64,000 nucleotides of DNA from Crateriforma sp964453205 (GTDB taxonomy: Bacteria > Planctomycetota > Planctomycetia > Pirellulales > Pirellulaceae), in contig CAYVRC010000006.1 in NCBI GenBank assembly GCA_964453205.1, positions 1 to 64,000 of the forward strand. Reading direction: 5' to 3'. Below, piece after piece: positions 28,022 through 36,942 of this stretch. The notes beneath the pieces are model-generated. The model was given only the letters and a program-made list of their open reading frames with translations, was not told where the DNA came from and searched no databases. The translations under genes were made by a program, and so were the position numbers. The stretch's first letter is position 1; the number at the start of each line of letters is the position of its first letter.

Positions 28022-29056
28022 CTAAAAAGACTCTTCGACGATCTCGCTGCCGCTTCTGGTGCTCAGCGCGCGATAGGTCACCATGTTGATCTGGTCGCTG
28101 ATGAAGGAAACGCTTCCATCGGTGAAGGCAAAGTTGACGCCGCCGGTGTGTCCGCTCCCGAACGCCGACATGCGAAGGTTGACCGAAGCGTAAGACGACG
28201 GGGCGTCCTCGGGGACTTCGTAGTTCGGCGGCACCCGCGTCGAACCGAACACGTGCGTCGTTCCGTTGCCGCCACCGGTCCATGCCCAAGCACCCCAATG
28301 GCCGATCGGATAGCGACTGAACCTTTGAGAAACGTTGTGCAACCTCGCGTCAAAAAAACGATCGAAATGAAAACGTTCGCCGAACAGCAAGGTCTGACTG
28401 GTCCCGTCGACGCAATCGGCGAATCGAGCCGCTGCGGCGTCGTCCTTTAGAAATCGCTGGTAACTTTCCGGCTGGCTGTCTTCGCCTGTCATGTAGAACA
28501 TGCCGTCGTCCTGCATGTCGGTATCGCGGAAATAGGTCGAGTGCGTCCCGCCGTTGGCCAGATAACTGGACAGGGAGAAAAATCCGGTCGCGTAGCCGGT
28601 CCGACGATAATTCAATTCGAAAACCGATTCCTGGGCGAAATCGCTCGGACACAGGTACGACGGCACGAGTTGGGCCGAGGCGGCGTCGCGTGACTTCAGC
28701 CGGGGATTGGTCGGATCGCTGGTGTTCCTGATCGCCGCTTCGAAAGTCTCGTTCCAGTCCCACATGTCGTAAATGGACTGCTGCTCCATGAACGGCAGGA
28801 TGTGCGTGAACACCGTGTTGCCGTACCAATCCCGCGGACGGTCGTTCACGAACGTCGTCAGGCCCGGCGGAAATCGTTTGAAACTGCTTTCGAAATTGTG
28901 CGACGCCAAGCCGAGTTGCTTCATGTTGTTCTGGCAACTCATTCGGCGGGCCGCCTCGCGAGCCGACTGCACCGCCGGTAAAAGCAGCGCCACCAAAATG
29001 CCGATGATCGCGATCACGACAAGCAGCTCGACCAGCGTGAATCCTTTTCGATTCAT
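28022..29056 (-). CDS. DUF1559 protein with type II secretion prepilin-like N-terminus
   Basis: The 344-residue protein starts MNRKGFTLVELLVVIAIIG, a classic prepilin/pseudopilin cleavage and methylation sequence with Glu at position 5 of the mature protein. ARRMSCQNNMKQLGLASHNFES and the C-terminal NFAFTDGSVSFIS signature identify the DUF1559 family, which is greatly expanded in planctomycetes. These proteins are probably surface or pilus-like components, but their role is unproven. The ATG at 29056 is preceded by AAGGGG at a good distance, one of the clearer ribosome-binding sites in the window. Confidence 0.92.
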   Translation of the reverse strand: MNRKGFTLVELLVVIAIIGILVALLLPAVQSAREAARRMSCQNNMKQLGLASHNFESSFKRFPPGLTTFVNDRPRDWYGNTVFTHILPFMEQQSIYDMWDWNETFEAAIRNTSDPTNPRLKSRDAASAQLVPSYLCPSDFAQESVFELNYRRTGYATGFFSLSSYLANGGTHSTYFRDTDMQDDGMFYMTGEDSQPESYQRFLKDDAAAARFADCVDGTSQTLLFGERFHFDRFFDARLHNVSQRFSRYPIGHWGAWAWTGGGNGTTHVFGSTRVPPNYEVPEDAPSSYASVNLRMSAFGSGHTGGVNFAFTDGSVSFISDQINMVTYRALSTRSGSEIVEESF

Positions 29057-29429
29057 CAATGTGGACCCCTTCGGAAATCAATGGTTTGTTCGCTTACCAA
29101 TCCGTCGGTTCGATCGCCTCCGAGTCCGATCTCGGGCATCCTCCAAAAAATACGATTTTGCCTCCGCCTGAACACGCGTCGTGGGATTATTGAACCCGCG
29201 TTCAGGAGATTCGAAAAGTCGTCTCGCGTCAGTGGCGGGATCATCCCCGTCGCAATCGAATCAGCGGGGGAATTCCCCTGATCTTGGCTGATCCGAACGG
29301 AATCGGTCCGCCCCAAAGCGCAAGGTTCGCCCTGAATTTACAAAAACTTCACGAAGCCTGCCTGCACACATCGCCAAGCCCGGCAATCTTTGGCTCTGCC
29401 GCATCGGTCCGTCGGACCGATGCGGCGGC
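29057..29429. other. Noncoding region between the DUF1559 gene and the RarD-type gene
   Basis: About 370 nt with no plausible gene. It holds an inverted repeat (CCTGAACACGCG at 29167-29178 and CGCGTTCAGG at 29197-29206, one bulged base) about 110 nt upstream of the DUF1559 start. Within it is a shorter TGAAC/GTTCA pair. This may be an operator or leader hairpin for the DUF1559 gene. No convincing -35/-10 pair was found. Confidence 0.5.
29399..29425 (-). terminator. Perfect 12-bp hairpin after the RarD-type gene
   Basis: CCGCATCGGTCC (29399-29410) pairs perfectly with GGACCGATGCGG (29414-29425) around a 3-nt loop. It starts 5 nt past the stop of the minus-strand transporter gene. No T-run follows on the minus strand, so it may act as an RNA 3'-end stabiliser or a weak terminator rather than a classical intrinsic terminator. 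Confidence 0.55.
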
Positions 29430-30416
29430 TCAGGCCCGAAAAGCCCTGGAACCGCTGAGGATGAAAATCACCACGCCGGACCAGACGAACAGGAATCCCC
29501 AAAACTGGGCCGCTCCGATCGGTTCGTGAAAGACGACCACGCCGACGATCCACTGCAGCGTCGGCCCGACGAATTGCAGGATGCCCAGGGTCGAGAGCGG
29601 CACCCGCTTGGCAGCCACCGAGAACAGGACCAGCGGGCTGATCGTGACCAGTCCGCCGAGAACCAGCAGCGCCCCGATCGCCGGCGAAACGTCCGCCGCG
29701 TCGATCGGCGATGCGCGGGCGAGCAGGTAAGCCAGCGCGATCGGACACAGCAAACCGGTTTCCAAGGTCAGGCCTGCGATCGCGCCGCGTGGGGCTTGCT
29801 TCTTCATCAAGCCATAAACGCCGAACGACGACGCCATCGTCAGTGCGATCCAAGGCACCCCTTTGCCGGTCGTCGACATCACGGTGACCCCGATCGCCGC
29901 AACCGCAACGGCCGACCATCGAATCGGCCTCAGTCGTTCACCCAGGAACACCACACCCAGCACGACGTTGACCAGCGGATTGATGTAGTAACCCAGCGAG
30001 GCTTGCAAAACGCGGTCGGTCGCGACGGCGTAAAGAAACGCCAACCAATTCGCCGCGATCATCGCGGCGGCGACCGCATGGATCACCAGCGTCCGGCGAT
30101 CCGGCAGGCGAAAAGCATCGCGACGGATTTTGGGAACGATCAGCGACAAAAGCAGCAGGCAGGCGAACGACCACACGATCCGGTGGGCCGTCAACGCGAC
30201 CGAAGGCACCGAGTCGAGCATCCGCCAGTAAAGCGGAAACACTCCCCACATCACGTGCGCGCCGATCGCCAGGGCGATGCCGATCGTCAGCGATCGGTGC
30301 TGTCGTTCTCGTTCGGGCAAAAGGACTCGCTTTCTCGGTGCCGCATCCCCCCAGGCAATGCTTTGCAAACGCGGGGCAGGAGCGACGACCATAGCGGCCC
30401 CGCTGTCATCGCCCAA
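29430..30416 (-). CDS. rarD: RarD/EamA-family drug-metabolite transporter
   Basis: A ten-helix EamA protein of 328 residues, including a polar 45-residue N-terminal extension. The RarD subfamily is suggested by GIALAIGAHVMWGVFPLYWRML, the LTAHRIVWSF stretch, the NPLVNVVLGVVFLGERL motif in helix 4-5, and STLGILQFVGPTLQWIVGVVVFHEP in the second half. It should sit in the inner membrane and move small metabolites; the substrate is unknown. Starts at 30416 and 30392 are both possible. A divergent promoter region of about 230 nt separates it from the heme-protein gene. Confidence 0.88.
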   Translation of the reverse strand: MGDDSGAAMVVAPAPRLQSIAWGDAAPRKRVLLPERERQHRSLTIGIALAIGAHVMWGVFPLYWRMLDSVPSVALTAHRIVWSFACLLLLSLIVPKIRRDAFRLPDRRTLVIHAVAAAMIAANWLAFLYAVATDRVLQASLGYYINPLVNVVLGVVFLGERLRPIRWSAVAVAAIGVTVMSTTGKGVPWIALTMASSFGVYGLMKKQAPRGAIAGLTLETGLLCPIALAYLLARASPIDAADVSPAIGALLVLGGLVTISPLVLFSVAAKRVPLSTLGILQFVGPTLQWIVGVVVFHEPIGAAQFWGFLFVWSGVVIFILSGSRAFRA

Positions 30417-30563
30417 TCACCCCGGCCGCCGCGACGCGTCTCTCAGCTTCGTGCATCGGCCGACGGGTGTTTACGTCGGCGATCGCCCTGTCATCGGATT
30501 CCCGCCATCTTTTACGTTTGATTTCACTTTTTTCGCTCGGCCGACACCGACCTGCCGGGGGCT

Positions 30564-30593
30564 TTGGCTTGACACGACGGATTCGGCTATAAT
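30564..30593 (+). promoter_or_regulatory. Candidate sigma-70-type promoter for the DUF1549/DUF1553 gene
   Basis: A perfect TATAAT box (30588-30593) lies 54 nt before the ATG at 30648. The best -35 candidate at proper spacing is TTGGCT (30564-30569, 18-nt spacer). A perfect TTGACA (30569-30574) lies only 13 nt from the -10 box, too close for a normal sigma-70 promoter. Confidence 0.5.
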
Positions 30594-30647
30594 CGGAGTT
30601 TGCTTTATCGGGACGTGTCCTGTCACCTCGTCAACGCCGGCCCAGCC

Positions 30648-33107
30648 ATGACCCGCCTGTTTCTCACATTGCTGCTGACCCTGGGCTGTGTTGCGGGTTC
30701 GCTGTGGGGCGGTGACGCGACTGTCGTCGATTTTGCCGAAGACGTTCGACCGATCTTGGCCCGGCACTGCGTCGCCTGTCACGGTGCGGAGGAGGTCAAC
30801 GGTGGGATCCGCTTGGACGATCCGAAAATGGCTCGTGCCGAAGCCGACTCGGGGAGTTTTGCCATCGTGCCGGGACGACCCGACGAGAGCGAACTGATCG
30901 TCCGGGTCACGTCCGACTACGACGGCGATCGAATGCCGCCGGAAGGCCCGGGTCTATCGGCCGAGGACGTCCGACGGTTGAGAACCTGGATCGAACAAGG
31001 CGCCCCATGGCCGGAATCGGAATCGTCGACGGAGGAGCGATCCGGCGGCGAACTCTCCGACGAAGGCGCCGACCACTGGTCGTTCCGCCCGCTCGCCCGA
31101 TCTGGGCCGCCCCGATCTGGGCCGCCCCGAACGGATCAGGCGTCGACGACCCTGGATCAATTCGTCGCGGCGAAACGTCGGGAAATCGGTGTGACGGCCG
31201 CACCGCCGGCCGGCCCGGCGGCTTTGATCCGCAGGGCCAGCTTCGGGCTGACCGGCTTGCCGCCGACCCCGGAGGAAGTCGCCCGTTTCGCCTCGGCGGA
31301 GGCCACCCTCGGTCGCCCGCTGGCGATGAAACAACTGGTCGACGAATTGCTCTCCCGCCCGACCTACGGCCAACGTTGGGGACGCCACTGGATGGACTGG
31401 GTTCGCTATGCCGATACCGCCGGCGACAACTCGGACTTTCCCATTCCGCAGGCCTACCTGTATCGCAACTACATCATCGATTCGATCAACGACGACGTCC
31501 CCTACGATCGCTTTTTGACCGAACAGCTCGCCGGCGACCTGTTGCCGGCCGATTCGCAAGCCGAACGCAACCGTCTGGTCATCGCGACCGGCTACTTGGC
31601 GATGGCAAGGCGATTCGGATCCCTGGTCGAACGGTACCCTTGGCATCTGACGATCGAAGATACGATCGATAACGTCGGCCGGACGATGTTGGGCATGACG
31701 ATCGCGTGTGCCCGCTGTCACGACCACAAGTTCGACCCGATCAGCACGCGAGACTACTACGGCTTGTACGGCATCTTCGCCAGCACGCGTTATCCGTTTC
31801 CGGGAATCGAGTTGTTCCAAACGCAACACGACTTGGTGCCGTTGATCGAACGGGACCTGGCCGCCGCCGCCCTGGAACCGTTCGCCGGAAAGACGCGCGA
31901 GCTGGAATCGAAACTGACGAAACTGCTGGACCAATGCGAGCGGCAATCGCTCGAGAATGCCGAGCGGGCGAAGACTTCGACGATCGACGAGCAACGGAAA
32001 ATGCAAGACGAGCTGGACCGGATGCTCTTGAAGGCCCGTCGTGCGGGTCAGGAGTTGGCCGATCATTTGAAGTCGCTTCCCGAGATGCCGATGGCTTACG
32101 CCGTACAAGACGCCGAGCCCATCGACGCATCGATTCAGATCAAGGGCGAACCGGACCGGCCCGGCGCCGTGGTCCCGCGAAAGTTCCCCGACGTCCTGGG
32201 CGGACAGCAACTTCCCGATGACCTTTCGTCGGAGACCAGTGGCCGATTGCAGTTGGCCCGTTGGATCACCGCTGAGGACAATCCGCTGACCGCGCGGGTG
32301 ATCGTCAATCGGGTCTGGCAACGACACTTCGGCACCGGACTGGTGGCCAGCACCAGCGATTTCGGACTGCGAGGTGAAACGCCGAGCCATCCGGAACTGC
32401 TCGATTGGCTGGCGGCGGATTTCATCCGCCACGGATGGTCGTTGAAACACCTCCATCGCACGATCATGACGTCCCAGGCGTATCAGTTGTCCAGCCGAGA
32501 CTTGCCTGAGAATTTAGCGATCGATCCCGCCAACCGATGGCTTTGGAAATTCAACCGCCGGCGTTTGGACGCCGAATCCATTCGCGACACGCTGTTGCTG
32601 ATCGGTGGCAATTTGGATGTCACGCCGCTGACCGATCCGCATCCGTTTCCGCCGAAAAAGGAATGGGAATACACGCAGCATCACCCGTTCAAGGACAGCT
32701 ACGAGAACAGCCATCGAAGCGTCTACCAGATGACCAAACGTCTGACGGCGGAAACGTACATGCAAACCTTTGACGGTCCCGACCCTAACGTTTGCACCAG
32801 CACACGAGACCAATCGGTCACCGCGTTGCAGGCGTTGTATTTCATGAACGATGATTTTCTGCATGCCCAGGCTCGTCGAATCGCCCGTCGGATCGCCGAC
32901 CAAACCGACGACGAAGAACAACGAATCGCTTGGACCGTTTCCACGATCCTTTGCCGATTACCGTCGTCGGACGAAACGGATCAAATGAAGCGGCACATCG
33001 ACTCGGTCCGCGAGCGATTGGGTGATTCACCCGATGCCGAAAACGTTGCATGGTCCAGCTTGACATTGAGCCTCCTGCGGCTGAACGAATTCCTTTACTT
33101 GGATTGA
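30648..33107 (+). CDS. PSCyt1-DUF1549-DUF1553 planctomycete heme-binding protein
   Basis: From the ATG at 30648 the 819-residue protein starts with a signal peptide (TRLFLTLLLTLGCVAGSLWGG). A planctomycete-type cytochrome c domain follows, with FAEDVRPILARHCVACHG (CxxCH heme motif). DUF1549 comes next (LDQFVAAKRREIG, LIRRASFGLTGLPPTPEEV) and carries a second CARCH motif in MTIACARCHDHKFDPIS. A charged coiled-coil insert and the C-terminal DUF1553 (LARWITAEDNPLTARVIVNRVWQRHFG) complete it. A 15-bp in-frame duplication (31096-31125) encodes two RSGPP units. Family members are secreted, abundant in planctomycetes and of unproven function. The DUF1501 gene follows after 8 nt. Confidence 0.93.
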   Translation: MTRLFLTLLLTLGCVAGSLWGGDATVVDFAEDVRPILARHCVACHGAEEVNGGIRLDDPKMARAEADSGSFAIVPGRPDESELIVRVTSDYDGDRMPPEGPGLSAEDVRRLRTWIEQGAPWPESESSTEERSGGELSDEGADHWSFRPLARSGPPRSGPPRTDQASTTLDQFVAAKRREIGVTAAPPAGPAALIRRASFGLTGLPPTPEEVARFASAEATLGRPLAMKQLVDELLSRPTYGQRWGRHWMDWVRYADTAGDNSDFPIPQAYLYRNYIIDSINDDVPYDRFLTEQLAGDLLPADSQAERNRLVIATGYLAMARRFGSLVERYPWHLTIEDTIDNVGRTMLGMTIACARCHDHKFDPISTRDYYGLYGIFASTRYPFPGIELFQTQHDLVPLIERDLAAAALEPFAGKTRELESKLTKLLDQCERQSLENAERAKTSTIDEQRKMQDELDRMLLKARRAGQELADHLKSLPEMPMAYAVQDAEPIDASIQIKGEPDRPGAVVPRKFPDVLGGQQLPDDLSSETSGRLQLARWITAEDNPLTARVIVNRVWQRHFGTGLVASTSDFGLRGETPSHPELLDWLAADFIRHGWSLKHLHRTIMTSQAYQLSSRDLPENLAIDPANRWLWKFNRRRLDAESIRDTLLLIGGNLDVTPLTDPHPFPPKKEWEYTQHHPFKDSYENSHRSVYQMTKRLTAETYMQTFDGPDPNVCTSTRDQSVTALQALYFMNDDFLHAQARRIARRIADQTDDEEQRIAWTVSTILCRLPSSDETDQMKRHIDSVRERLGDSPDAENVAWSSLTLSLLRLNEFLYLD

Positions 33108-33115
33108 CCTTCGCC

Positions 33116-34468
33116 ATGTTCACCCGACCGTTTAGCCGACGAACCGCGTTGACCACGATGGTCGGCAATTCACTATTGATGCCCGGCATCGTTTCCCAAC
33201 TGCTGGCTGCCGAAGACGACCCGACCCGGTCAACGGCGCCACACTTTCCCGCCCGCGCCAAGAGCATCATCTTCATCTATGCGACCGGCGGCGTCTCCCA
33301 CATCGACTCGTTCGATCCCAAGCCGACCGACAAAGGTCGCGACGGCAGCGGACCGGAGCGCTTGATGGGCAACGTCTTCGGGGCCGAGCCGAATCGTCGC
33401 TGCGGCACCGAAGTCAGCCACATTTTTCCGCACGTCCGCGAGGTCATGGATGAGATTTGTTTGATCCGATCGATGAAAGCGTCGCACTTCGATCACTCCG
33501 AAGCGACTTTGGGCATGCACACCGGTTCGCCGACGTTTGCCCGGCCCAGCATGGGATCGTGGATCAGTTACGGCCTGGGCACGATGAATCAAGACTTGCC
33601 CAATTTCATCGTCATCGCGCCGCACCTGCCCTACGGCGGCACGCAGGTCTACGCGAATGATTTTCTGCCGGCGTTCCACCAGGGAACTCGCGTCATCCCG
33701 GGTGACAATCCGATCGCCAACTTGCGTCCGCCCGGCCGCAGCGAAAAACTGCAAGACTTGGAATTCGAACTGGTCGATCGGCTGAATCGACAGCACCTTC
33801 GATCGAGACCTCACGACACCGCCCTGGCGGCGCGGATGAAATCGTTTCAAACCGCTTTCCAAATGCAAACGGCTGCACCGGAGGCGTTTGATGTGTCCGA
33901 GGAACCCGAACACATTCGGCGGTTGTACGGAATCGATCGAAAAGTCAAAGGCCCCGGCGCCGATTTTGCCTGGCAGTGCTTGGTCGCGCGGCGATTGGCC
34001 GAGCGTGGCGTCCGGTTCATCGAACTGATCGACACGGGTTCGCGACCCAATTGGGATTCGCACGGTGAAATGAACGAGCACGCCGATTTGGCAAACAACG
34101 TGGATCAACCGACCGCGGCGCTGATCACCGATTTGAAACAGCAGGGCATGCTGGACGAAACGATCGTGGTGTGGGCGACGGAGTTCGGGCGAACACCGAC
34201 CAAGGAAGGAAAGAACGGTCGCGGTCATCACCGTGACTGCTTTAGCGTTTGGCTTGCCGGCGGCGGTTTCAAAGGCGGGCACGTTCACGGCGAGACCGAC
34301 GAGATCGGGAAGTATCCGGTCACTCCGCCGGTGGAAGTCCATGATCTGCATGCGACGATCTTGAACCAGTTGGGCATCGACCACACTCGTTTGACCTTCC
34401 GCCACGCCGGTCGCGACTTCCGCCTGACCGACGTCCACGGGAACATTGTCAGTGACCTGATCGCGTAA
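33116..34468 (+). CDS. DUF1501 family protein
   Basis: A 450-residue protein. The ATG at 33116 was chosen because it is followed by a Tat-like N-terminus, MFTRPFSRRTALTTM, then a hydrophobic stretch. The DUF1501 core is clear: FIYATGGVSHIDSFDPKP, HFDHSEATLGMHTGSP, RRLYGID, IELIDTGSRPNWDSHGEMNEH and VWATEFGRTPTKEGKNGRGHHRDCFSVWLAGGG. This is an alkaline-phosphatase-superfamily-like fold, usually exported. It lies 8 nt after the DUF1549/DUF1553 gene, the invariant planctomycete pairing, and the two are likely co-transcribed and act together. The substrate is unknown. Confidence 0.93.
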   Translation: MFTRPFSRRTALTTMVGNSLLMPGIVSQLLAAEDDPTRSTAPHFPARAKSIIFIYATGGVSHIDSFDPKPTDKGRDGSGPERLMGNVFGAEPNRRCGTEVSHIFPHVREVMDEICLIRSMKASHFDHSEATLGMHTGSPTFARPSMGSWISYGLGTMNQDLPNFIVIAPHLPYGGTQVYANDFLPAFHQGTRVIPGDNPIANLRPPGRSEKLQDLEFELVDRLNRQHLRSRPHDTALAARMKSFQTAFQMQTAAPEAFDVSEEPEHIRRLYGIDRKVKGPGADFAWQCLVARRLAERGVRFIELIDTGSRPNWDSHGEMNEHADLANNVDQPTAALITDLKQQGMLDETIVVWATEFGRTPTKEGKNGRGHHRDCFSVWLAGGGFKGGHVHGETDEIGKYPVTPPVEVHDLHATILNQLGIDHTRLTFRHAGRDFRLTDVHGNIVSDLIA

Positions 34469-34718
34469 GGGGCGTCTCGCACGGACAGCCATTGCCTTTT
34501 TCCCCGGCTCGCACGATCGGCCGGCGGGCACGATCGACCGATTCCCTCGGCGAGCCCGGCGTGCGGAGGCGATCGCGAACGCCGTGGGCCGGCTAGCGGC
34601 GCGGCGGGTGGGGAAAGCATTCGCGTGCTTTTGCGCCGGGCTGCCGGGTGATACAACAGGGCCTTCGCGATGTTGGCCGAGCAACTGGACGTCGAAAAGT
34701 GACGTCTTTCGCGGATCC

Positions 34719-34805
34719 GGACGGGTGGCCGAGTGGTCGAAGGCTCTAGTCTTGAAAACTAGCGTAGGGGAAACTCTACCGTGGGTTCGAATCCCACCCC
34801 GTCCG
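34719..34805 (+). tRNA. tRNA-Ser (anticodon UGA)
   Basis: An 87-nt class II tRNA. The acceptor stem GGACGGG (34719-34725) pairs with CCCGTCC (34798-34804), with discriminator G at 34805. The anticodon stem is CTAGT/ACTAG with loop CTTGAAA, giving anticodon TGA at 34753-34755. A long variable arm (GTAGGGGAAACTCTAC) and the T-arm GTGGGTTCGAATCCCAC are clear. CCA is not encoded. It stands alone between the DUF1501 gene and upp. Confidence 0.97.
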
Positions 34806-34933
34806 CTTCGTCGGTCTTGTGATGCCGGTCTTTTCGCAGCGGTGGAATCGAGGTGGAGCGGGTGCCGACGGCTTTGCCGGATCGGGGGACCCCGGCGACG
34901 GAGTGAGTTCCGTTATTACGGTAGGGGAATCGA

Positions 34934-35578
34934 TTGAGTGTAAGCAGAAACGTCGTCGCGATCGGGCACCCGCTGATCGAACATCACCTGTGCACGGTGC
35001 GTGACCGGGCGACCCGTCCCGGCGAATTCCGCGCGGCGGTCCATCGATTGGCGATGCTGATCGGCGTGGAGGCGACCGGGGACCTTTCCACTCGCGAGGT
35101 TACGGTTTCGACTCCCCTGGCCGACGCCCGGTGCCGTCAGCTTTCCAGCGAGATCGGCTTGGTTCCGATTCTTCGTGCCGGGCTGGGGATGGTCGATCCT
35201 TTGTTGAGCTTGTTGCCCGATGCGTCGGTTTGGCATCTGGGGCTGTACCGCAACGAGGAAACGGCCGAGCCGGTCGGTTACTACGACAAGCTGTCCGGCC
35301 AAAATGCTCCACAAGTCGCGCTCGTGCTCGATCCGATGTTGGCGACGGGCGGTTCGATCGAATTAGTCGTCAAGCGGCTGATGAAGTGGGGCGTCGACGA
35401 GATCCGCGTGCTCAGCATCATCGCCGCCCAGCCGGGCATCGACCGCGTCAACGAACAGTTTCCCGACGTGCGATTGTTCGTCGGAGCGATCGATCCGGAG
35501 CTGAACGAACAAGCTTTTATCGTTCCCGGGTTGGGTGACGCCGGAGACCGAATTTTCGACACGCCTCAACACGACTGA
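34934..35578 (+). CDS. upp: Uracil phosphoribosyltransferase
   Basis: The 214-residue protein matches Upp over its full length: HPLIEHHLCTVRD at the N-terminus, the LVPILRAGLGMVDPLL segment, LGLYRNEETAEPVGYY, and the PRPP-binding loop LVLDPMLATGGS. It converts uracil and PRPP to UMP in pyrimidine salvage. The start is TTG at 34934, preceded by AGGGG (34923-34927) at good spacing. It lies 5 nt upstream of a nucleoside-transporter gene, so uptake and salvage are probably expressed together. Confidence 0.95.
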   Translation: MSVSRNVVAIGHPLIEHHLCTVRDRATRPGEFRAAVHRLAMLIGVEATGDLSTREVTVSTPLADARCRQLSSEIGLVPILRAGLGMVDPLLSLLPDASVWHLGLYRNEETAEPVGYYDKLSGQNAPQVALVLDPMLATGGSIELVVKRLMKWGVDEIRVLSIIAAQPGIDRVNEQFPDVRLFVGAIDPELNEQAFIVPGLGDAGDRIFDTPQHD

Positions 35579-35583
35579 ACACC

Positions 35584-36864
35584 ATGCAAGCTCGAATGAT
35601 TTGCGTCTTGGGCTTGATCACCTTCATCGCCATGGCTTGGGCGGTCAGTTCGGAGAAGCGACGATTCCCCTGGCGGGTCGTCGCCGGCGGGCTGTTGTTG
35701 CAATTCGTGTTGGGGTTTTTGGTCCTGGGAACGACTTGGGGCAGGCGGCTGTTCGTCGCGATCGGGGCGGGTTTCGAGGAGGTTCTGGCCAGCGTCGGCG
35801 CCGGCAGCGGTTTTTTGTTCAGCACGGGCGAAGGCACTCCGCTGGGCGACAGTCTGCTGGGCACCTTTGCCTTCGGCGTTTTGCCCACGGTGATTTTTTT
35901 CTCGTCCTTGATGAGTGTGCTGTATCACCTGGGATTGATGCAGCGGATCGTGTGGGCGATGGCCTGGGTGATGCGGTTTTCGCTGGGCACGACGGGCGCG
36001 GAGACTTTGGCGGCCGCGGCGAACGTGTTCGTCGGACACACCGAAGCCCCGTTGGTCGTGAAGCCTTATTTGGCGACGATGACCCGCAGCGAACTGTGCG
36101 CGATGATGACCGGCGGTTTCGCCACCGTCACCGGCGGGTTGCTGGGCGTTTACGCAGGCATGGGCATCGACATTTCGCACTTGTTGACCGCGTCGGTGAT
36201 CAGCGCGCCGGCGGCGTTGTTGATCGCCAAAGTCATGGTGCCGGAGATGCAGCCCGATCAGGTCAGCCGAGACATGTCGCTGAGCGGCGAAAGCGAGCAC
36301 CTCAACGTGATCGGTGCGGCCGTCCAGGGTGCCAGCGACGGGCTGAAACTGGCCTTGAACGTCGGGGCGATGTTGATCGCTTTCCTGGCCTTGATCGCGC
36401 TGGTCGACGTCGGTTTGGACAAACTGGGCGACGGCGTGGCGTGGCTCGGGATTCGGCTGGGGGTTTTGAACTCGACGACCGAGTTTTCTTGGTCGCTGGG
36501 GCTGATTCTCGGATACCTGTGCAGCCCGCTGGCTTGGTTGATGGGGATTCCGGCGGCCGAGTGCTCGGAAGCCGGCCGGCTGATCGGGCTGAAAACCGTC
36601 GCCAACGAATTCATCGCTTTCGACCAGTTGGGCAAAGCGACGGTCGGACCCGAGGGCGATCTGAGCCAGCGGACGGTGACCGTGCTGACGTACGCGCTGG
36701 CGGGGTTTAGCAATTTCGGCGCCATCGGTATCCAAGTCGGCGGCATCGGCGGCCTGGCTCCGTCGCGTCGCCAGGAGTTGTCGCGGCTGGGCATGCGAGC
36801 CATGTTCGGCGGATTGCTGGCGTGCTGCATGACCGGCGCGATCGCGGGAATCTTGTTGCGGTAG
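35584..36864 (+). CDS. nupC: Concentrative nucleoside transporter, NupC/CNT family
   Basis: A 426-residue polytopic membrane protein. CNT hallmarks include VLPTVIFFSSLMSVLYHLGLMQ, ETLAAAANVFVGHTEAPLVVKPYL (substrate-binding region), ATVTGGLLGVYAGMG, and the late ALAGFSNFGAIGIQVGGIGGLAP. It should import nucleosides with H+ or Na+ across the inner membrane. The ATG at 35584 follows upp by 5 nt. Together with upp it forms a pyrimidine salvage unit. Confidence 0.95.
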   Translation: MQARMICVLGLITFIAMAWAVSSEKRRFPWRVVAGGLLLQFVLGFLVLGTTWGRRLFVAIGAGFEEVLASVGAGSGFLFSTGEGTPLGDSLLGTFAFGVLPTVIFFSSLMSVLYHLGLMQRIVWAMAWVMRFSLGTTGAETLAAAANVFVGHTEAPLVVKPYLATMTRSELCAMMTGGFATVTGGLLGVYAGMGIDISHLLTASVISAPAALLIAKVMVPEMQPDQVSRDMSLSGESEHLNVIGAAVQGASDGLKLALNVGAMLIAFLALIALVDVGLDKLGDGVAWLGIRLGVLNSTTEFSWSLGLILGYLCSPLAWLMGIPAAECSEAGRLIGLKTVANEFIAFDQLGKATVGPEGDLSQRTVTVLTYALAGFSNFGAIGIQVGGIGGLAPSRRQELSRLGMRAMFGGLLACCMTGAIAGILLR

Positions 36865-36942
36865 ACCGCCGCGATTCCAGTTAGACTGAGGGTTCGCAAT
36901 GTCACTTCAACCGCCCCCTTCCCCTGCATGATTCTCCCCACC

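Noticed and set aside
30569..30593. TTGACA ... TATAAT as a perfect sigma-70 promoter
   Set aside because: The spacer is only 13 nt, too short. A weaker -35 at proper spacing was reported instead.
30954..32456. Minus-strand frame of 500 codons opposite the DUF1549/DUF1553 gene
   Set aside because: It is a shadow of a gene with clear domains, and no recognisable protein features were seen.
34584..34937. 117-codon frame covering the tRNA-Ser gene
   Set aside because: It runs straight through an unmistakable tRNA and has no protein features.
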